From contig JALKBU010000046.1 in assembly GCA_023091735.1 (NCBI GenBank), forward strand, positions 1 through 64,000: DNA of 64,000 nt, written 5' to 3'. Below the pieces are notes generated by a model that saw only the letters and a list, made by a program, of their open reading frames with translations, was not told the DNA's origin and made no database searches. Source of the stretch: Trichomonas tenax (taxonomy: Eukaryota; Parabasalia; Trichomonadida; Trichomonadidae). The position numbers and the translations under genes were made by a program. Shown piece by piece: positions 52,070 through 62,354 of the stretch (within the stretch, counting starts at the first letter, position 1; every line of letters begins with the position of its first letter).

Positions 52070-52900
52070 ATGCATTCAATCTTATTTTTAATTACAATCA
52101 TGAATTCAAGAAATGTCGAACATGGAGAAGCCCAGAACAATTTCTTTGATTACTTGCTTGTTGACCTTCCCGATGACAAGCTTATGGATATCAAACAAAT
52201 CTTGTTCAACTTTATAACAAATGTTATCAATTATGAAGAAGCGAAGACTTCCTATTTCAATTTGGTAGGTAACCTTGAGTTGATTGACAAGCTGCAAAAC
52301 TTTATGAGCATAACAGAAGACGGGCCATCGTATAGTTACGTAGATGATGATAGATCATCTCTAAAGAAGAATAAAACGTGGACTAGATTTGAAGATCAGC
52401 GTTTAATTGCCGGAATTCATAAATTTGGAATTACTAATTGGACTAATATCTCCCAATTTGTAGGAAACGGAAGAACTCGAGGCCAATGTTCACAGAGATG
52501 GCATCGAACGATAAATCCACTCATAAACAAGAACTACTGGTCCCAGGATGAAGATTTCCGATTAATGCACGCTGTTTCTAAATATGGAGATAAATCTTGG
52601 GCGAAAGTTGCTTCGTACGTCACAGGTCGCACAGACATACAGTGCAGGTACAGGTACCAAATTATATCAAAGAAATACACACCTTCGCCAACAGATAGTC
52701 CAATGCCGTGGAAAAACCAAACATTCGAATATAAGCCAATTAAGTATGAGAAACCGAAGAAGAAGGTCAATTCGATAATGATGACGGAGAAAGATGACCA
52801 AGAAATGAAAAACCCGGAGATTTGCAACACTTTGATCTTATTAGATCTCCTGAAAGAAATTAGCTCTGATCCTTCTTCACTCTTCAACTCGTTCAAATGA
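52070..52900 (+). CDS. R2R3 Myb-like DNA-binding protein
   Basis: 276 residues from ATG 52070, or 266 from ATG 52100 (MNSRNVEHGEAQN). The initiator position favours the first, while the odd hydrophobic start MHSILFLITIM favours the second. Two Myb repeats lie at about 100-200: KTWTRFEDQRLIAGIHKFG..NWTNISQFV and NYWSQDEDFRLMHAVSKYG..SWAKVASYV, each with the spaced tryptophans and the recognition helix (TRGQCSQRW, TDIQCRYRY). The N-terminal 95 residues are helical and acidic, and the tail is basic then acidic. Myb factors control many trichomonad genes; M3 elements are themselves Myb-like sites. Nuclear transcription factor is the likely role. Targets unknown. Confidence 0.92.
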   Translation: MHSILFLITIMNSRNVEHGEAQNNFFDYLLVDLPDDKLMDIKQILFNFITNVINYEEAKTSYFNLVGNLELIDKLQNFMSITEDGPSYSYVDDDRSSLKKNKTWTRFEDQRLIAGIHKFGITNWTNISQFVGNGRTRGQCSQRWHRTINPLINKNYWSQDEDFRLMHAVSKYGDKSWAKVASYVTGRTDIQCRYRYQIISKKYTPSPTDSPMPWKNQTFEYKPIKYEKPKKKVNSIMMTEKDDQEMKNPEICNTLILLDLLKEISSDPSSLFNSFK

Positions 52901-53290
52901 GAAAAGCTTCACTCAATAGTCTATTATATATTTTTTATATTGTTAGATTCTATTTTTTTTATTATGTTGTTGTAAAATTCGCTAATTGTTTAATTTGACA
53001 TTCATAGGGCTCCATAAAAACCGTAAACTATTGTGAGTTCAAAGTATTGATGATATATTTAGTGATTTCAATTTTCGCAGACAATCTTTTATAGGGAAAG
53101 TGTATGAAACGAAGCCATAACATAAAATCGGTCATCCACTGCACAACAGTTATGATGAATAAAATGCAAACCATGAACATTTTTATTTTTAACAAAAAAA
53201 AAATCTTGATTTTATTGTTTATAAACTATGTTTTCGATACATTTAGAACCAAAAATGCATGGATAAATAATACAAGTATATACAAACAGT
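52901..53290. other. Convergent intergenic region
   Basis: AT-rich 3' ends of the Myb and CLASP genes. A short plus frame at 53104 is AT-rich and not supported. Confidence 0.45.
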
Positions 53291-55873
53291 TTATTTTAAT
53301 TTATTCACATATATGGAAATAAGCCGTTGCTTTGGGAGATCTAAGTCTCTTGTTACCTGGTCCGCAATGTCACCGTACGTTTTCACAAGCAAAGCAATGC
53401 AAAACACAACACTTTTCCTAACGAATATATTTTCGTGATTTATATAATCACAGAGAATTTTTGTGACTCTTCGTGCACTCGGTCGCAGCCGCTCTACATT
53501 ATTACGTATAGAGTTCTGTAGCTCATCGATGAATATTGTTGGTTCTGTATTACTTTTTGGAAGATTCTGCGTGAAGAATGTTATTAACTTCTCTGCATCT
53601 GCGCGAGACTCAACAAGAGTCAATAGTCTCTTTGCGTTGTATATGTTGATGTTTTTGATGGCTGACTCGGCGAGAATTTCGAAATAATCGCATCCTTTTT
53701 GATCAATGCATTCTATCATCACACCGAACAGTTTCTCGCAGTCTTCAGATGTATCTTTGTATTGTGCAACAGCTGATGCTAATGATACATAAAAATCTTG
53801 TGCCGTTCTTGTGAAATCAGTTAAAGAAACACTTCTCAAGAATTTGCGAACATCAGAACACAAAGAATCGATATTTGTCTTAGTTTCGAGCTTGAATTTG
53901 TCGTTATACCCTTCATCAGCATATTCCAAAGCAGCGCGTATTAATATTTCTGAATTTTTATCAGGAGAACTGAATGTCTCCAAAACTTTTCTATTTTGTT
54001 GTGCAACTTCATGCAAAATCGTTTGTGACTCTTCTTGACAAGATTCTGAATGCATTATTGCCATCTTAACAAGTTTCTTCGCTATCAATATACTCGAAAG
54101 ATCTGATTTAGGATTTAACACTATCTGCGATGTGAATTTTGTTAATCTTACAGAAGGAACTTGTGTTAAAACTAATGTGATTAAGTCATTAGGATTATAT
54201 TGATTTGTCATTGTTTTGAGAAGATTTTCGAGCATTTCTTCGTTATCTTTAGTGAAATGATCATTAATCAATCCGCCAAACAAAATTTCGAACATTGACT
54301 GCAACGAAGATCTAAAATCATTCGGAAACAATGTCATAAGTTTTGTTATTAATATCAATGATTTTTTGGATAATTCGATTGATTTGCAGTTCAGAGTGAT
54401 CAGCAATCCGGGAACAATATATCTCATTTGATGCGATAGTTCTCTCGTCTTTTTCTCATCGATGTAATTTGATATTTGATCAATGAATGCTTTCTCGTTT
54501 CCTTCTTCAAGGAGAATTGCGCTCTTGCGAAGTGGCGTGAACTCTTTCTTCGGCGGAGATGAAGAACGCTTCTTTCCAAGCCTTGGAGGAGGCATTCCTG
54601 TGTCTACTGGATCAGATTTCCTTTTCGATGATTTGCGATTGTCATCAGATGAAATACTATCGAATTTTTGCTTTCTTCTGTTATCTTCGTCTTCAATCTT
54701 TGGATTATAGTCTTCTGTTGTTATTTTTACTGAATTCGATCTGTGTTTGTTTGACATTTTCGAGTTTTCTCTTTTAGAAATCAATGTTGTTGGTGATTTT
54801 GCTCTTGCTGTTGTTGTTTTACTAAAAATCGGTATCATTGAAGGCTTCTCGACCTGCTTCTTCTGTTTCTTCTTATATGGAAGCTTGCTCTGTCTTTGTT
54901 CTGTTTTAATTTTGTTGATTTGCTGCTTTTCTTCATATTGACGCCTTAGTTCATCAACGTAAGCTTTTGGTGATCGCAAAGATAAAAGCAAGTGCTCAGA
55001 AACTCTTGACTCAATTGGAGAGACCGGCGAATAGTTTTTCACAGGAGATTCAGATTGATTTTCTTTAATTGGCGGTGTTCCTTGTGGAACTTCAGCTGCC
55101 AATACTGCAGATTTCGTTTTTGAATCTAATGTTGCTAAAAACAAGTCTGTAAATTTAGTATATTTCGATGCAAATAACTTCGATGCAATTCTTGCTGAAT
55201 TTCTTACTTCGAGTTGTGAATCAACGAGCAATAGTCGTAGTGTTTTCATTGCTATATCATTATATTGCTCAATAATATGTCTTTCCCAGTAATTTAGAAT
55301 TAATATGAACGCATCGGCAGAAATCTGTCTATTTTCGTTGGCCTTCGATTTTGAGAGCTCTATGACACTGAAAAATATCTGTTTTTTAGGGCAATACTTC
55401 ACTATCTCGAAGATTGCCAATTTGCAGCTTTCAGCAATAATCAAAGTGCCGTGTGTAGTTTGCTTCGATAGAGGTATGATCATTTCACCTAATTGCGCAA
55501 ATTTCTTCTGTAAATTGTGTGCTAATTGTGCAATAAACAAACAAGCTTGTTTAACAAGAGCACTACGTAAATTTCTCGATCCGGAGATCAATCCCGTACT
55601 AATGTTTGCTATTTTACTTGAAAATTCGTCGAATTCTAATGCGCCGCCATTGACCAAGCCCATTCCACGCTTAATGGCCTTCACCTGCTCATCCCATTCG
55701 ACCCATTCTGCGATTTTTTCGGAAAGGAAATCGATTTCTTTGGCAGCTTGCGAAGAATTTCGGATATTTACTGGCGGAATATCGTTTCCTGCGCATTCAA
55801 ACTCAATTATCATCATCTTCGCAATGTCAGCGGTCGACGAAGCTGTGTTTGCGAACTTTCTGCTTTTAATCAT
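53291..55873 (-). CDS. CLASP-type microtubule-associated protein (TOG domains)
   Basis: 860 residues. CLASPs bind tubulin and microtubule plus ends and stabilise spindle and cytoplasmic microtubules. The N-terminal TOG-like array (about 40-260) carries the CLASP_N pattern: WDEQVKAIKRGMGLVNGGAL, SRNLRSALVKQACLFIAQLA and LGEMIIPLSKQT. A basic, serine/proline-rich linker (about 265-445), rich in KSPT/SPP motifs, is the expected microtubule-binding segment. A second HEAT/TOG-like block fills the C-terminal half, ending VTRDLDLPKQRLISIYV. Length is shorter than animal CLASP. An initiator TCACT lies about 32 nt upstream (plus 55903-55907). Confidence 0.82.
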   Translation of the reverse strand: MIKSRKFANTASSTADIAKMMIIEFECAGNDIPPVNIRNSSQAAKEIDFLSEKIAEWVEWDEQVKAIKRGMGLVNGGALEFDEFSSKIANISTGLISGSRNLRSALVKQACLFIAQLAHNLQKKFAQLGEMIIPLSKQTTHGTLIIAESCKLAIFEIVKYCPKKQIFFSVIELSKSKANENRQISADAFILILNYWERHIIEQYNDIAMKTLRLLLVDSQLEVRNSARIASKLFASKYTKFTDLFLATLDSKTKSAVLAAEVPQGTPPIKENQSESPVKNYSPVSPIESRVSEHLLLSLRSPKAYVDELRRQYEEKQQINKIKTEQRQSKLPYKKKQKKQVEKPSMIPIFSKTTTARAKSPTTLISKRENSKMSNKHRSNSVKITTEDYNPKIEDEDNRRKQKFDSISSDDNRKSSKRKSDPVDTGMPPPRLGKKRSSSPPKKEFTPLRKSAILLEEGNEKAFIDQISNYIDEKKTRELSHQMRYIVPGLLITLNCKSIELSKKSLILITKLMTLFPNDFRSSLQSMFEILFGGLINDHFTKDNEEMLENLLKTMTNQYNPNDLITLVLTQVPSVRLTKFTSQIVLNPKSDLSSILIAKKLVKMAIMHSESCQEESQTILHEVAQQNRKVLETFSSPDKNSEILIRAALEYADEGYNDKFKLETKTNIDSLCSDVRKFLRSVSLTDFTRTAQDFYVSLASAVAQYKDTSEDCEKLFGVMIECIDQKGCDYFEILAESAIKNINIYNAKRLLTLVESRADAEKLITFFTQNLPKSNTEPTIFIDELQNSIRNNVERLRPSARRVTKILCDYINHENIFVRKSVVFCIALLVKTYGDIADQVTRDLDLPKQRLISIYVNKLK

Positions 55874-55902
55874 CTCTCAAAAAAATACGAAATATAAAAT
55901 TT

Positions 55903-55907
55903 AGTGA
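55903..55907 (-). promoter_or_regulatory. Possible initiator of CLASP gene
   Basis: Minus-strand TCACT would give a 32-nt leader, longer than most. Confidence 0.4.
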
Positions 55908-55944
55908 ACGTTTAAAAATTTAAAATCTTCAAAAATTATGTTCG

Positions 55945-56412
55945 ATGATGTTTTTTGATCAATTTTTAACCTTGAACATTAAATCTGCGTATTTTAACTA
56001 TAATGCACTTACAGATAAGCTTGAGTACTACAACATTAGTAGAATCAATCAAAATTTCAATGATTTTTCAAATGTTCACTTTGAGATTTTGTTGAACAAT
56101 ATTTTTCTTTCTAAAATAAAATCTGTCTCTATGAATAATAATCTTGCAAGATTCTGTACATTACTCTTTTAAGTGTTCAAGAGCTGAAATTCATTAAGCT
56201 AGTTAATGATTTAAATGGAAGAATATTTCATATCAATATTAGCATCTCATCTGTGTGATCATAGTGTCTTGGTGCAATTGAATCTACTTATAGTCGAATT
56301 AAGTATTTTTGCAATAAAAATTTTGAAAATATACTCTGATAAGCCAAATTATGAACATATATCTCTAATGGCAATAGAAACCTTCAGAAAAGATTATCAT
56401 AATATAGATTAA
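55945..56412 (+). pseudogene. Gene relic of unknown family
   Basis: Two open pieces in the same frame (55945-56172 and 56215-56412) are split by several stops. The first reads FNYNALTDKLEYYNISRINQ, then NLARFCTLLF; the second MEEYFISILASHLCDHSVLV, then LMAIETFRKDYHNID. Both have a natural amino-acid mix for a helical protein, unlike AT noise. I do not recognise the family; together they look like one decayed gene. Confidence 0.4.
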
Positions 56413-56439
56413 TAGAAAACAAAGAATATATTTTTGAAA

Positions 56440-57075
56440 TCATTGATTCGAGTCTTTTGTAACTGTTTTGAGGCCTTTTCTCCTGTGTAAAGGACACTGT
56501 CCATATTTTTCAGAACAAGGAAAGCCGCATGGTTTTCCATTGACAATTGCATTGCATTTGGAAATGAATTTAAATTCTTTGAACTTTGGATCCAAAATAA
56601 CGTGATTCAAGCAATATTTGCACCCAGGAATTGCTGAATTTAAGCACGATGGATAATCGCACATATGAACATGGACTGCAAATCCTTCTTCTTCTGATAA
56701 TTTTTGGCAATATTTTTCGAAAGAATCTTTAATTTCAAGGAATTCATCAATATTTTCTCCTGGCAGATAATCAGCAATGCTTTCTGTTGGATTTGATGTT
56801 AAATCAGGAAGATTTCGAGATGAAACAATATTTTGCAAAGCTTTTTCTGCCCATTCTCTGCCCGATATATTCGGGATTTCTTTTTTGTCGACATTTTCAA
56901 TCGGAAAACACTCTTCTTCAGGAACATCAACTAAAAATTCTTTCGATGGAACCGTAAAACTGTTTAAATTGATTAATTTGAATAAAGGCGATATTTCTGT
57001 ATCAATTCCACAACTTTCTAACGCTGTTTCAAACTGTGCATCATTATGCAAATGCGGAATTGTTCCACATTGCAT
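56440..57075 (-). CDS. KANL2/INO80D-type zinc-binding protein
   Basis: 211 residues. The C-terminal 75 residues hold a Cys/His cluster of the potential DNA-binding zf-C3Hc3H type: HMCDYPSCLNSAIPGCKYC, LNHVILDP, then KCNAIVNGKPCGFPC and GQCPLHRRKG. This domain is found in KANSL2 (NSL acetyltransferase complex) and INO80D. The N-terminal 125 residues are acidic and contain a conserved-looking segment REWAEKALQNIVSSRNLP. Probable nuclear chromatin-complex subunit, matching other chromatin genes in the window. The ATG at 57075 lies 9 nt from the seven-copy phased element array. Confidence 0.72.
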   Translation of the reverse strand: MQCGTIPHLHNDAQFETALESCGIDTEISPLFKLINLNSFTVPSKEFLVDVPEEECFPIENVDKKEIPNISGREWAEKALQNIVSSRNLPDLTSNPTESIADYLPGENIDEFLEIKDSFEKYCQKLSEEEGFAVHVHMCDYPSCLNSAIPGCKYCLNHVILDPKFKEFKFISKCNAIVNGKPCGFPCSEKYGQCPLHRRKGLKTVTKDSNQ

Positions 57076-57083
57076 TTTTAAGC

Positions 57084-57213
57084 TTTACGTGACATTTTAT
57101 TTCTTTATGCGACAAAGATATATTTACATGGCGTTTTATTATTTTACATGACATTTTAATTTTTTGCGCGGCAAAATCGGATTTTACTTGGCATTTATTA
57201 ATTTTACGTAACA
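57084..57213 (-). repeat. Seven phased copies of TTTACRTGRCA at about 20-bp steps
   Basis: Copies start at 57084 (TTTACGTGACA), 57104 (TTTATGCGACA), 57123 (TTTACATGGCG), 57143 (TTTACATGACA), 57163 (TTTGCGCGGCA), 57183 (TTTACTTGGCA) and 57203 (TTTACGTAACA). Steps are 20, 19, 20, 20, 20 and 20 bp. The 8-9 nt spacers are A/T-rich and unrelated to each other. On the minus strand, the sense of the adjacent gene, the motif reads TGYCAYGTAAA. Confidence 0.85.
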
Positions 57214-57532
57214 AATGATATTTTGATTTCGTTTGGACTTCAATTTAAGCTTAACTTCATATCATTTCATAGGAAATGATACACCCTATCCTTGTGAATT
57301 ATATATTAAAGTAAATTCTAGAATTATTCATGGTTTCGAATTTTTTTCGGGTCAGTGATGCAATAACTGTTTGAGACCGAATGATGAATTGTTTCAGAAG
57401 CTGAAATAGGATAAATATGTACATTAATCATGTTTTGATTTGGATGAATAAATCCTAAAAATGAACGTTTCGGTGAAGAAATTGAAGCACTTTTTGTCAT
57501 TTACAGGTTTTGTTTATTTGGAGCGATTTCCA
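57214..57532. other. Intergenic region
   Basis: AT-rich, no gene seen. Confidence 0.4.
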
Positions 57533-58530
57533 ATGATTTGTGACATTTCTTCTATGCATTCATTCAAGTTCGATAAACTTCGAGCTTATAAATACCTCAA
57601 AAGGTGTCGCAAATGATAGCGGCACAAATCCGTACCTGATAAATTATCCATGTACAAAACACGACGATTGCACAGGATATCAAGCAATCTTCAATCCAGG
57701 AATTTATCACCTTGAAGTATGGGGTGCAGAAAACAGGAGAACAACACAAGAGCATAAAGATGATGATTTTCATTATAGACCAAAAACTGTTGGCAAAGGT
57801 GGCTATACTACAGGAATATTAACTCTGAAAAGCAGAACCCAAGTCTTTATTTGTTGAATTAAAAAAATGGCTGGAGGTTTCAACGGTGGTGGTACTAATA
57901 AAGGCCCTGAAGGAACTATCACCAATGGCGGAGGTGGTGGGAGAGATATTCGACTCATTGAAGATAGTCTTTATAATCGCGTAATTGTCGCTGGTGGAGG
58001 TGGGAGAAGAGAATATGAAGATTACTGGGGAAATTATGCATTCGAAGGACCTAGTGATGGAGGAGGTATTGAAGGAAGGGTGTATTTGGTCCTAAAACAA
58101 GTGGTGGGAAACAAAATGGACCAGGAACTGTTGACTATAACCATTCGAATGGATCATTTGGCTTTGGAGGAAACAGCAGTTGGTATTCTGGTGGGCGGGT
58201 GGTGGATGGTTTGGAGGGGCCTCGTGTTCATGTGGATACAATTTTGCAGGTGGAGGTGGTGGATCTGGATATGCATTCAACCAAACGTCGTTTGTTCCAG
58301 ATGGTTTCAAACTAACTCCTCATTATTATCTTGAAAACACTCAATTAGTATCTGGGAATGAATAGATACCATCTCCATCTGATCTTTTCTTGTTACAAGA
58401 AAAGGCCACTCCGGACATGGTGCCATTCGAATACTATATCTTGGTAACAGCAATGCATTGGGTGAAGGCAATTTGAAATACACTTGTCTTAAATTTCTTT
58501 TCGGTCTTCAAAAGGAATTCCAACGAATAT
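57533..58530 (+). pseudogene. Glycine-rich (ALK-like) surface protein gene, decayed, copy 1
   Basis: Starts at ATG 57533 (MICDISSMHSF), shifts frame into INFELINTSKG and TNPYLINYPCTKHDDCTG, then HLEVWGAENR. A stop at 57856 interrupts before GGFNGGGTN, TNGGGGGRDIRLIEDSLYNR and VIVAGGGG. A further frameshift (about 58080-58180) leads to FAGGGGGSGYAFNQTSFVPD, GFKLTPHYYLENTQL, another stop, then TRKGHSGHGAIRILYLG. The DIR..VIVAGGGG..GGGGSGY pattern is the glycine-rich domain seen in ALK/LTK receptors and in a large trichomonad surface family. At least two stops and two frameshifts make it non-functional. It is homologous to the copy at 59975. Confidence 0.8.
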
Positions 58531-58730
58531 TGATGACTTTTCTCATATCAATGTTTATTGTAACACCATAACATTCGAATATTACAAAAGTATTGTTATT
58601 TAACTTTCTTTTCAAATATTTCAATCATTACAAATTCTATTTTTTGAGAATGTTGCCGTTAATTGAAATAAAAGCTAATATAAGGTTAATTCATTTTGAA
58701 AATGAATCAAAGTTAATTTTTTCATGATAG

Positions 58731-59722
58731 GATATTTATCGAAAGAGTTGGGATGAATTCTTCAAAGGGACTCGGCCTGAAGTCATCGTAAATGATGGCT
58801 CTAAGCAATTTACTCCAAGTTCACAATTTAAATATTACATTTTAGATTGTTTTTTTCAAGGTTTAACAATCACATCAGTAAACTATTCATCTGCAACTGC
58901 ATCAACACAAGTTCTCATTGAAGATACTACTTTTTCGAAGTGTTCCAGTTCTTCAAACGGAGGATCAATAAATTTTGGTTTTTCTGGTCAATTGGCTCAA
59001 CACAGAGTTTGCAGCTATAGATCTAAAACATCCAGCGAAGGTGTATTTTGTCATATTGATGTCCAATCAAGCCAGGATAAAACCATTCTTTTAGATTCAT
59101 CAATTTGCTTTTCTGGTGATGATTCAGACACTGGATTGAAAAATTTGAATTATTATGGAAACATCAATATTTCGAATGTTAATGTATCATATGGAAGAGT
59201 TTTAGGCTATTGTATATTAACTTGTTATAATATGAATATTGATTCGAATATTTCATATACATCATTCACAAATAATTCGCAAACATAAACAAATGGCTAT
59301 GACCTTTCAATTTATTTGCAAGGATCAAAATCACTATTGATCTATAATTGCAACTTTTTATACAATGTCGGATCACAAACATCAGATAGTGATCTTATCA
59401 GATCAGTTGGTCTCAACGCATTAATATCATGTTGTAACTTTAATGGGAATACGCGTAATAGATATAGGTTTTGCCAATATAGTGGTACTTTAACTATCGA
59501 AAATTGTTTCATCGATGATAAACAGCCCGATTCGGATGCTCCTAATATCATAAACAGACGTAATCAAAAGTATCCATTGCCGCTTTCCCATTTCTCAACT
59601 TTCAATTGTCAAGCAACAAATCCTCTAAAATATGATAAGAACAACGATAATAATATCCAATCTATGATTTTCAAAAATGATTCTTATTCGATGATTTCTG
59701 CCTCAATTTTGATCTCAAATTA
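58731..59722 (+). pseudogene. Beta-helix surface protein gene, 5'-truncated, with in-frame stop
   Basis: One frame, preceded directly by TAG, reads DIYRKSWDEFFKGTRPEVIV and on through repeated short beta-strand units (LIEDTTFSKCSSSSNGGSI, NNSQT, stop at 59286, then LLIYNCNFLYNVGS and LISCCNFNGNTRN) to TAA at 59722. The serial xxIxNCxFxxN pattern is typical of right-handed parallel beta-helix proteins such as the polymorphic-membrane-protein-like family of trichomonads. No ATG, signal peptide or membrane anchor remains. It sits between the two glycine-rich relics. Confidence 0.72.
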
Positions 59723-59974
59723 AATTTTTAGTATTTTTCTTCATATCCATAACATAAGTCTATATATTGCACATCAAAAAACTTAAAATAAAATAATTTT
59801 AAAAAAATCATGAATTAAGAGTGATATAAGTTTCTCTATATTATAGCCAGGTGTGCAGATGCCTGACGCAATATGTTTTTGGTGGTTGGTTTTAAGAATG
59901 GATGTATATTGTGTCTTGTTTATCGTACTTTTTGTCAAATGATTTTTTTGTGATGTAATTTTGTCTGTTTTTCG

Positions 59975-60672
59975 ATGATTTTTGGTATTTCTTCTTATAT
60001 TTCTTATAATTTGATTGCTTTCGAACTAATAAATCCATACAAATGCAGCGTTAATGTAACTGGAACTAATCCATACCTCATTAATTATTCATGCGCGAAG
60101 CATTATGATTGTACAGGAACATATTTGCTTGAAGTCTGTGGTGCAGAAGGAGGAGCAATAAGTCGTTACATAGCAATAAAAACAAGTACGCAAATATTTA
60201 TATACATCGGCGGTTCCCCAAGGACGAAAGGTTAAACACGCTATGATCAAATTGATTACCTTAAAGTGATTGATGGTTTCAATAGTGGTGGCACGAGTCT
60301 TGTTGAGACACTTTGTAATGGAGGTGGAGGAAGTACAGATATCAGACTACTTCAAGAATGTCTTTGCCATCGCTTGATTGTTGATGGTGGGAGTGGAAGT
60401 GTCTGTTAAATATATTTGGCAATATTGATGCCTATGGAGGCTCAGGATACAGAAGGTCAGCAATCGGGCTGCAGATCACCAGACATCACATGTCACAAAA
60501 GGATATAGATTGACAGCAGAACATTATCTTGCAAAAGGAAATACGATATCCTGGAAAGTGAAGCAGTTCTGCCGCACTGGATGCGGTGCTGCTAGGATGT
60601 CGTTGTTTGAAAATAAAGTGAAATATACCGACTTTAGGAACTATTTTGGTTCGCATAGAATATTTTTGATTT
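59975..60672 (+). pseudogene. Glycine-rich (ALK-like) surface protein gene, decayed, copy 2
   Basis: ATG 59975 opens MIFGISSYISYNLIAFELIN and TGTNPYLINYSCAKHYDCTG, then YLLEVCGAEGG and IFIYIGGSP, stop at 60233. It continues DGFNSGGT, CNGGGGSTDIRLLQECLCHR, LIVDGGSGS with a further stop, a shortened glycine-rich part, then after a frame change GYRLTAEHYLAKGNTIS and RTGCGAARM. It aligns piece by piece with the copy at 57533, including the same N-terminal block, so the two are duplicates of one ancestral gene. It lacks most of the glycine-rich middle. Confidence 0.78.
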
Positions 60673-61030
60673 AGATGATAAATTTCCTTGTTCAAGTGCC
60701 TGTTATTCTCCCAAAGTTTGCGAAATATACCTTTGTTTGGATTATAGATATCAAGAAGACTCAAATAGTATTATGAAAATGCAAAAGATATATATAATTG
60801 ATTTATTATTCTCTTGCAAAATAAAATCTTTTCTATATGTGATCAAATCTTTATATAGCTTTGATATTTAAAGATATCAAATTTGAAAATCGAACATCTT
60901 TTGATTTAGAATGCTATGTATTACTACAGAAGGAGACAAGATGAATGTAAATTAATTTTGCCTGGTTTATGTATCATAACAAAATGTCAGTGAGGAAATA
61001 ATGAAAAACATTTTCAAAATAATTTTATTA
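60673..61030. other. Intergenic region
   Basis: AT-rich, no gene seen. Confidence 0.4.
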
Positions 61031-61370
61031 AAATGTGACATCCCCCTCTTTAATTATGAATATTGGATTACATATATAGGAATTTAATATTTTAATGTTG
61101 TTTCAAAATGCAGGGGTTGGTATATGACAAACTATGACGAAATGCGACATTCCCCCTTTAATAATGGATATTGTTTGCATGAATAATTTAATAATATTTT
61201 AAAGTCAATTCAAAAAGCAAGGGTTGGTAATATAAAGAATTATGACAAATAAAGTCAAATTTATCAAATAAAACGTGACACTCCCCCTAAATAAATAATC
61301 TATGTTTAGCATGATATTGGAATGAAAATTTCAAATAATTTTTAAAACAGGGGTGGTCGGGATAAACAAT
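61031..61370 (+). repeat. Three degenerate tandem repeats of about 110-130 bp
   Basis: Units start at about 61031, 61140 and 61271. Each opens with AAAYGYGACA..CCCCCT, contains an AT-rich middle with GAT/GCATGA-like words, and ends with CARGGGTTGGT or CAGGGGTGGT. C-run and G-run could pair within each unit. They end about 35 bp before the small gene at 61406. Confidence 0.7.
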
Positions 61371-61405
61371 AATAAATAGGGTCTCGCCTTCAAAATAAAA
61401 ATCTA

Positions 61406-61633
61406 ATGGAAAAGCCCATCAGCCCTTTTCTTGCCCACCACGCGTTCGGAGACTTCAGGAACGTCTTCAAACAAAGTCCGTCATCGATAGGGTCGTGCAT
61501 CAAAAGGTGTAAAGCACCACATTCGAATCATCATTTTAGAGCACCTGTTTTAGACAACGCCTCGAAGTCCAAATCCATTTTACCAGCCTCTATGATCGAA
61601 AGCTCCTCTGGATCTGACAGCTCCGACTTCTAA
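61406..61633 (+). CDS. Small gene of unknown function, 75 codons
   Basis: ATG 61406 opens MEKPISPFLAHHAFGDFRNV, and the product ends ESSSGSDSSDF. Composition is clearly less AT-rich than the flanks and amino-acid use is balanced, which supports real coding. The protein is basic with a Ser/Asp-rich acidic end that could be a CK2-type phosphorylation site cluster. No signal peptide, membrane segment or known motif. Three tandem repeats lie immediately upstream. Confidence 0.5.
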   Translation: MEKPISPFLAHHAFGDFRNVFKQSPSSIGSCIKRCKAPHSNHHFRAPVLDNASKSKSILPASMIESSSGSDSSDF

Positions 61634-62354
61634 TCTCTTGTTTATTTTTTACCATTTTTTTGTTTGTTTCTACCATTACGTAACTCGTTATGTAAATCGT
61701 ATTATACTTAATTTACTAATTTTTTGGGCCTGTTCTGGCCGTTTACCGCGTATTCTCTCGCAGATTAATATGAGCCACATAATTGATATAGCGAGTATTG
61801 ATCCATTAGCGCAATAGATGTTTATTTTTCTTATTTTTGATGATATTTGCTCGTTTATGTGGTGATGTTATGCAATGAAATTGTTTTGATATTGTCATTT
61901 GTTATTTTGATATCAATATATAACTTAATAGCTTGACATTTCATATATATAAACTATGTGGTTTATAATGGTATTGAGATAAGAATATCTTATCGATGAT
62001 ATGAAAATCAAGATATAAAATTGTTGTATATAAGATAGAACACATTGATAAGTGTTTCACTGTTGAGTTTATTTATGTTTTGTATTGCGAGATACATATA
62101 TTATTCATAAAATTTAAAGTTATTTGATATATGAACACAAATTGCTCCTAGATCCACGTTAATATCAGTATATGAAGGGAACCTGCATTATAACATGAAT
62201 TGAAAGATAGAATGCTGTTCAATATAACAACGAAATATATTAAATTTAAGAGGAAAATATTTCATTGATAAAGCACTGGAAGAATGTGTGTTAGTTACTT
62301 TAGATTCACATATAATAGATGCTTCAATCAACGCAAGCAATTGTGTCTAAATAA
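61634..62354. other. Intergenic region
   Basis: AT-rich, no gene seen. Confidence 0.4.
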
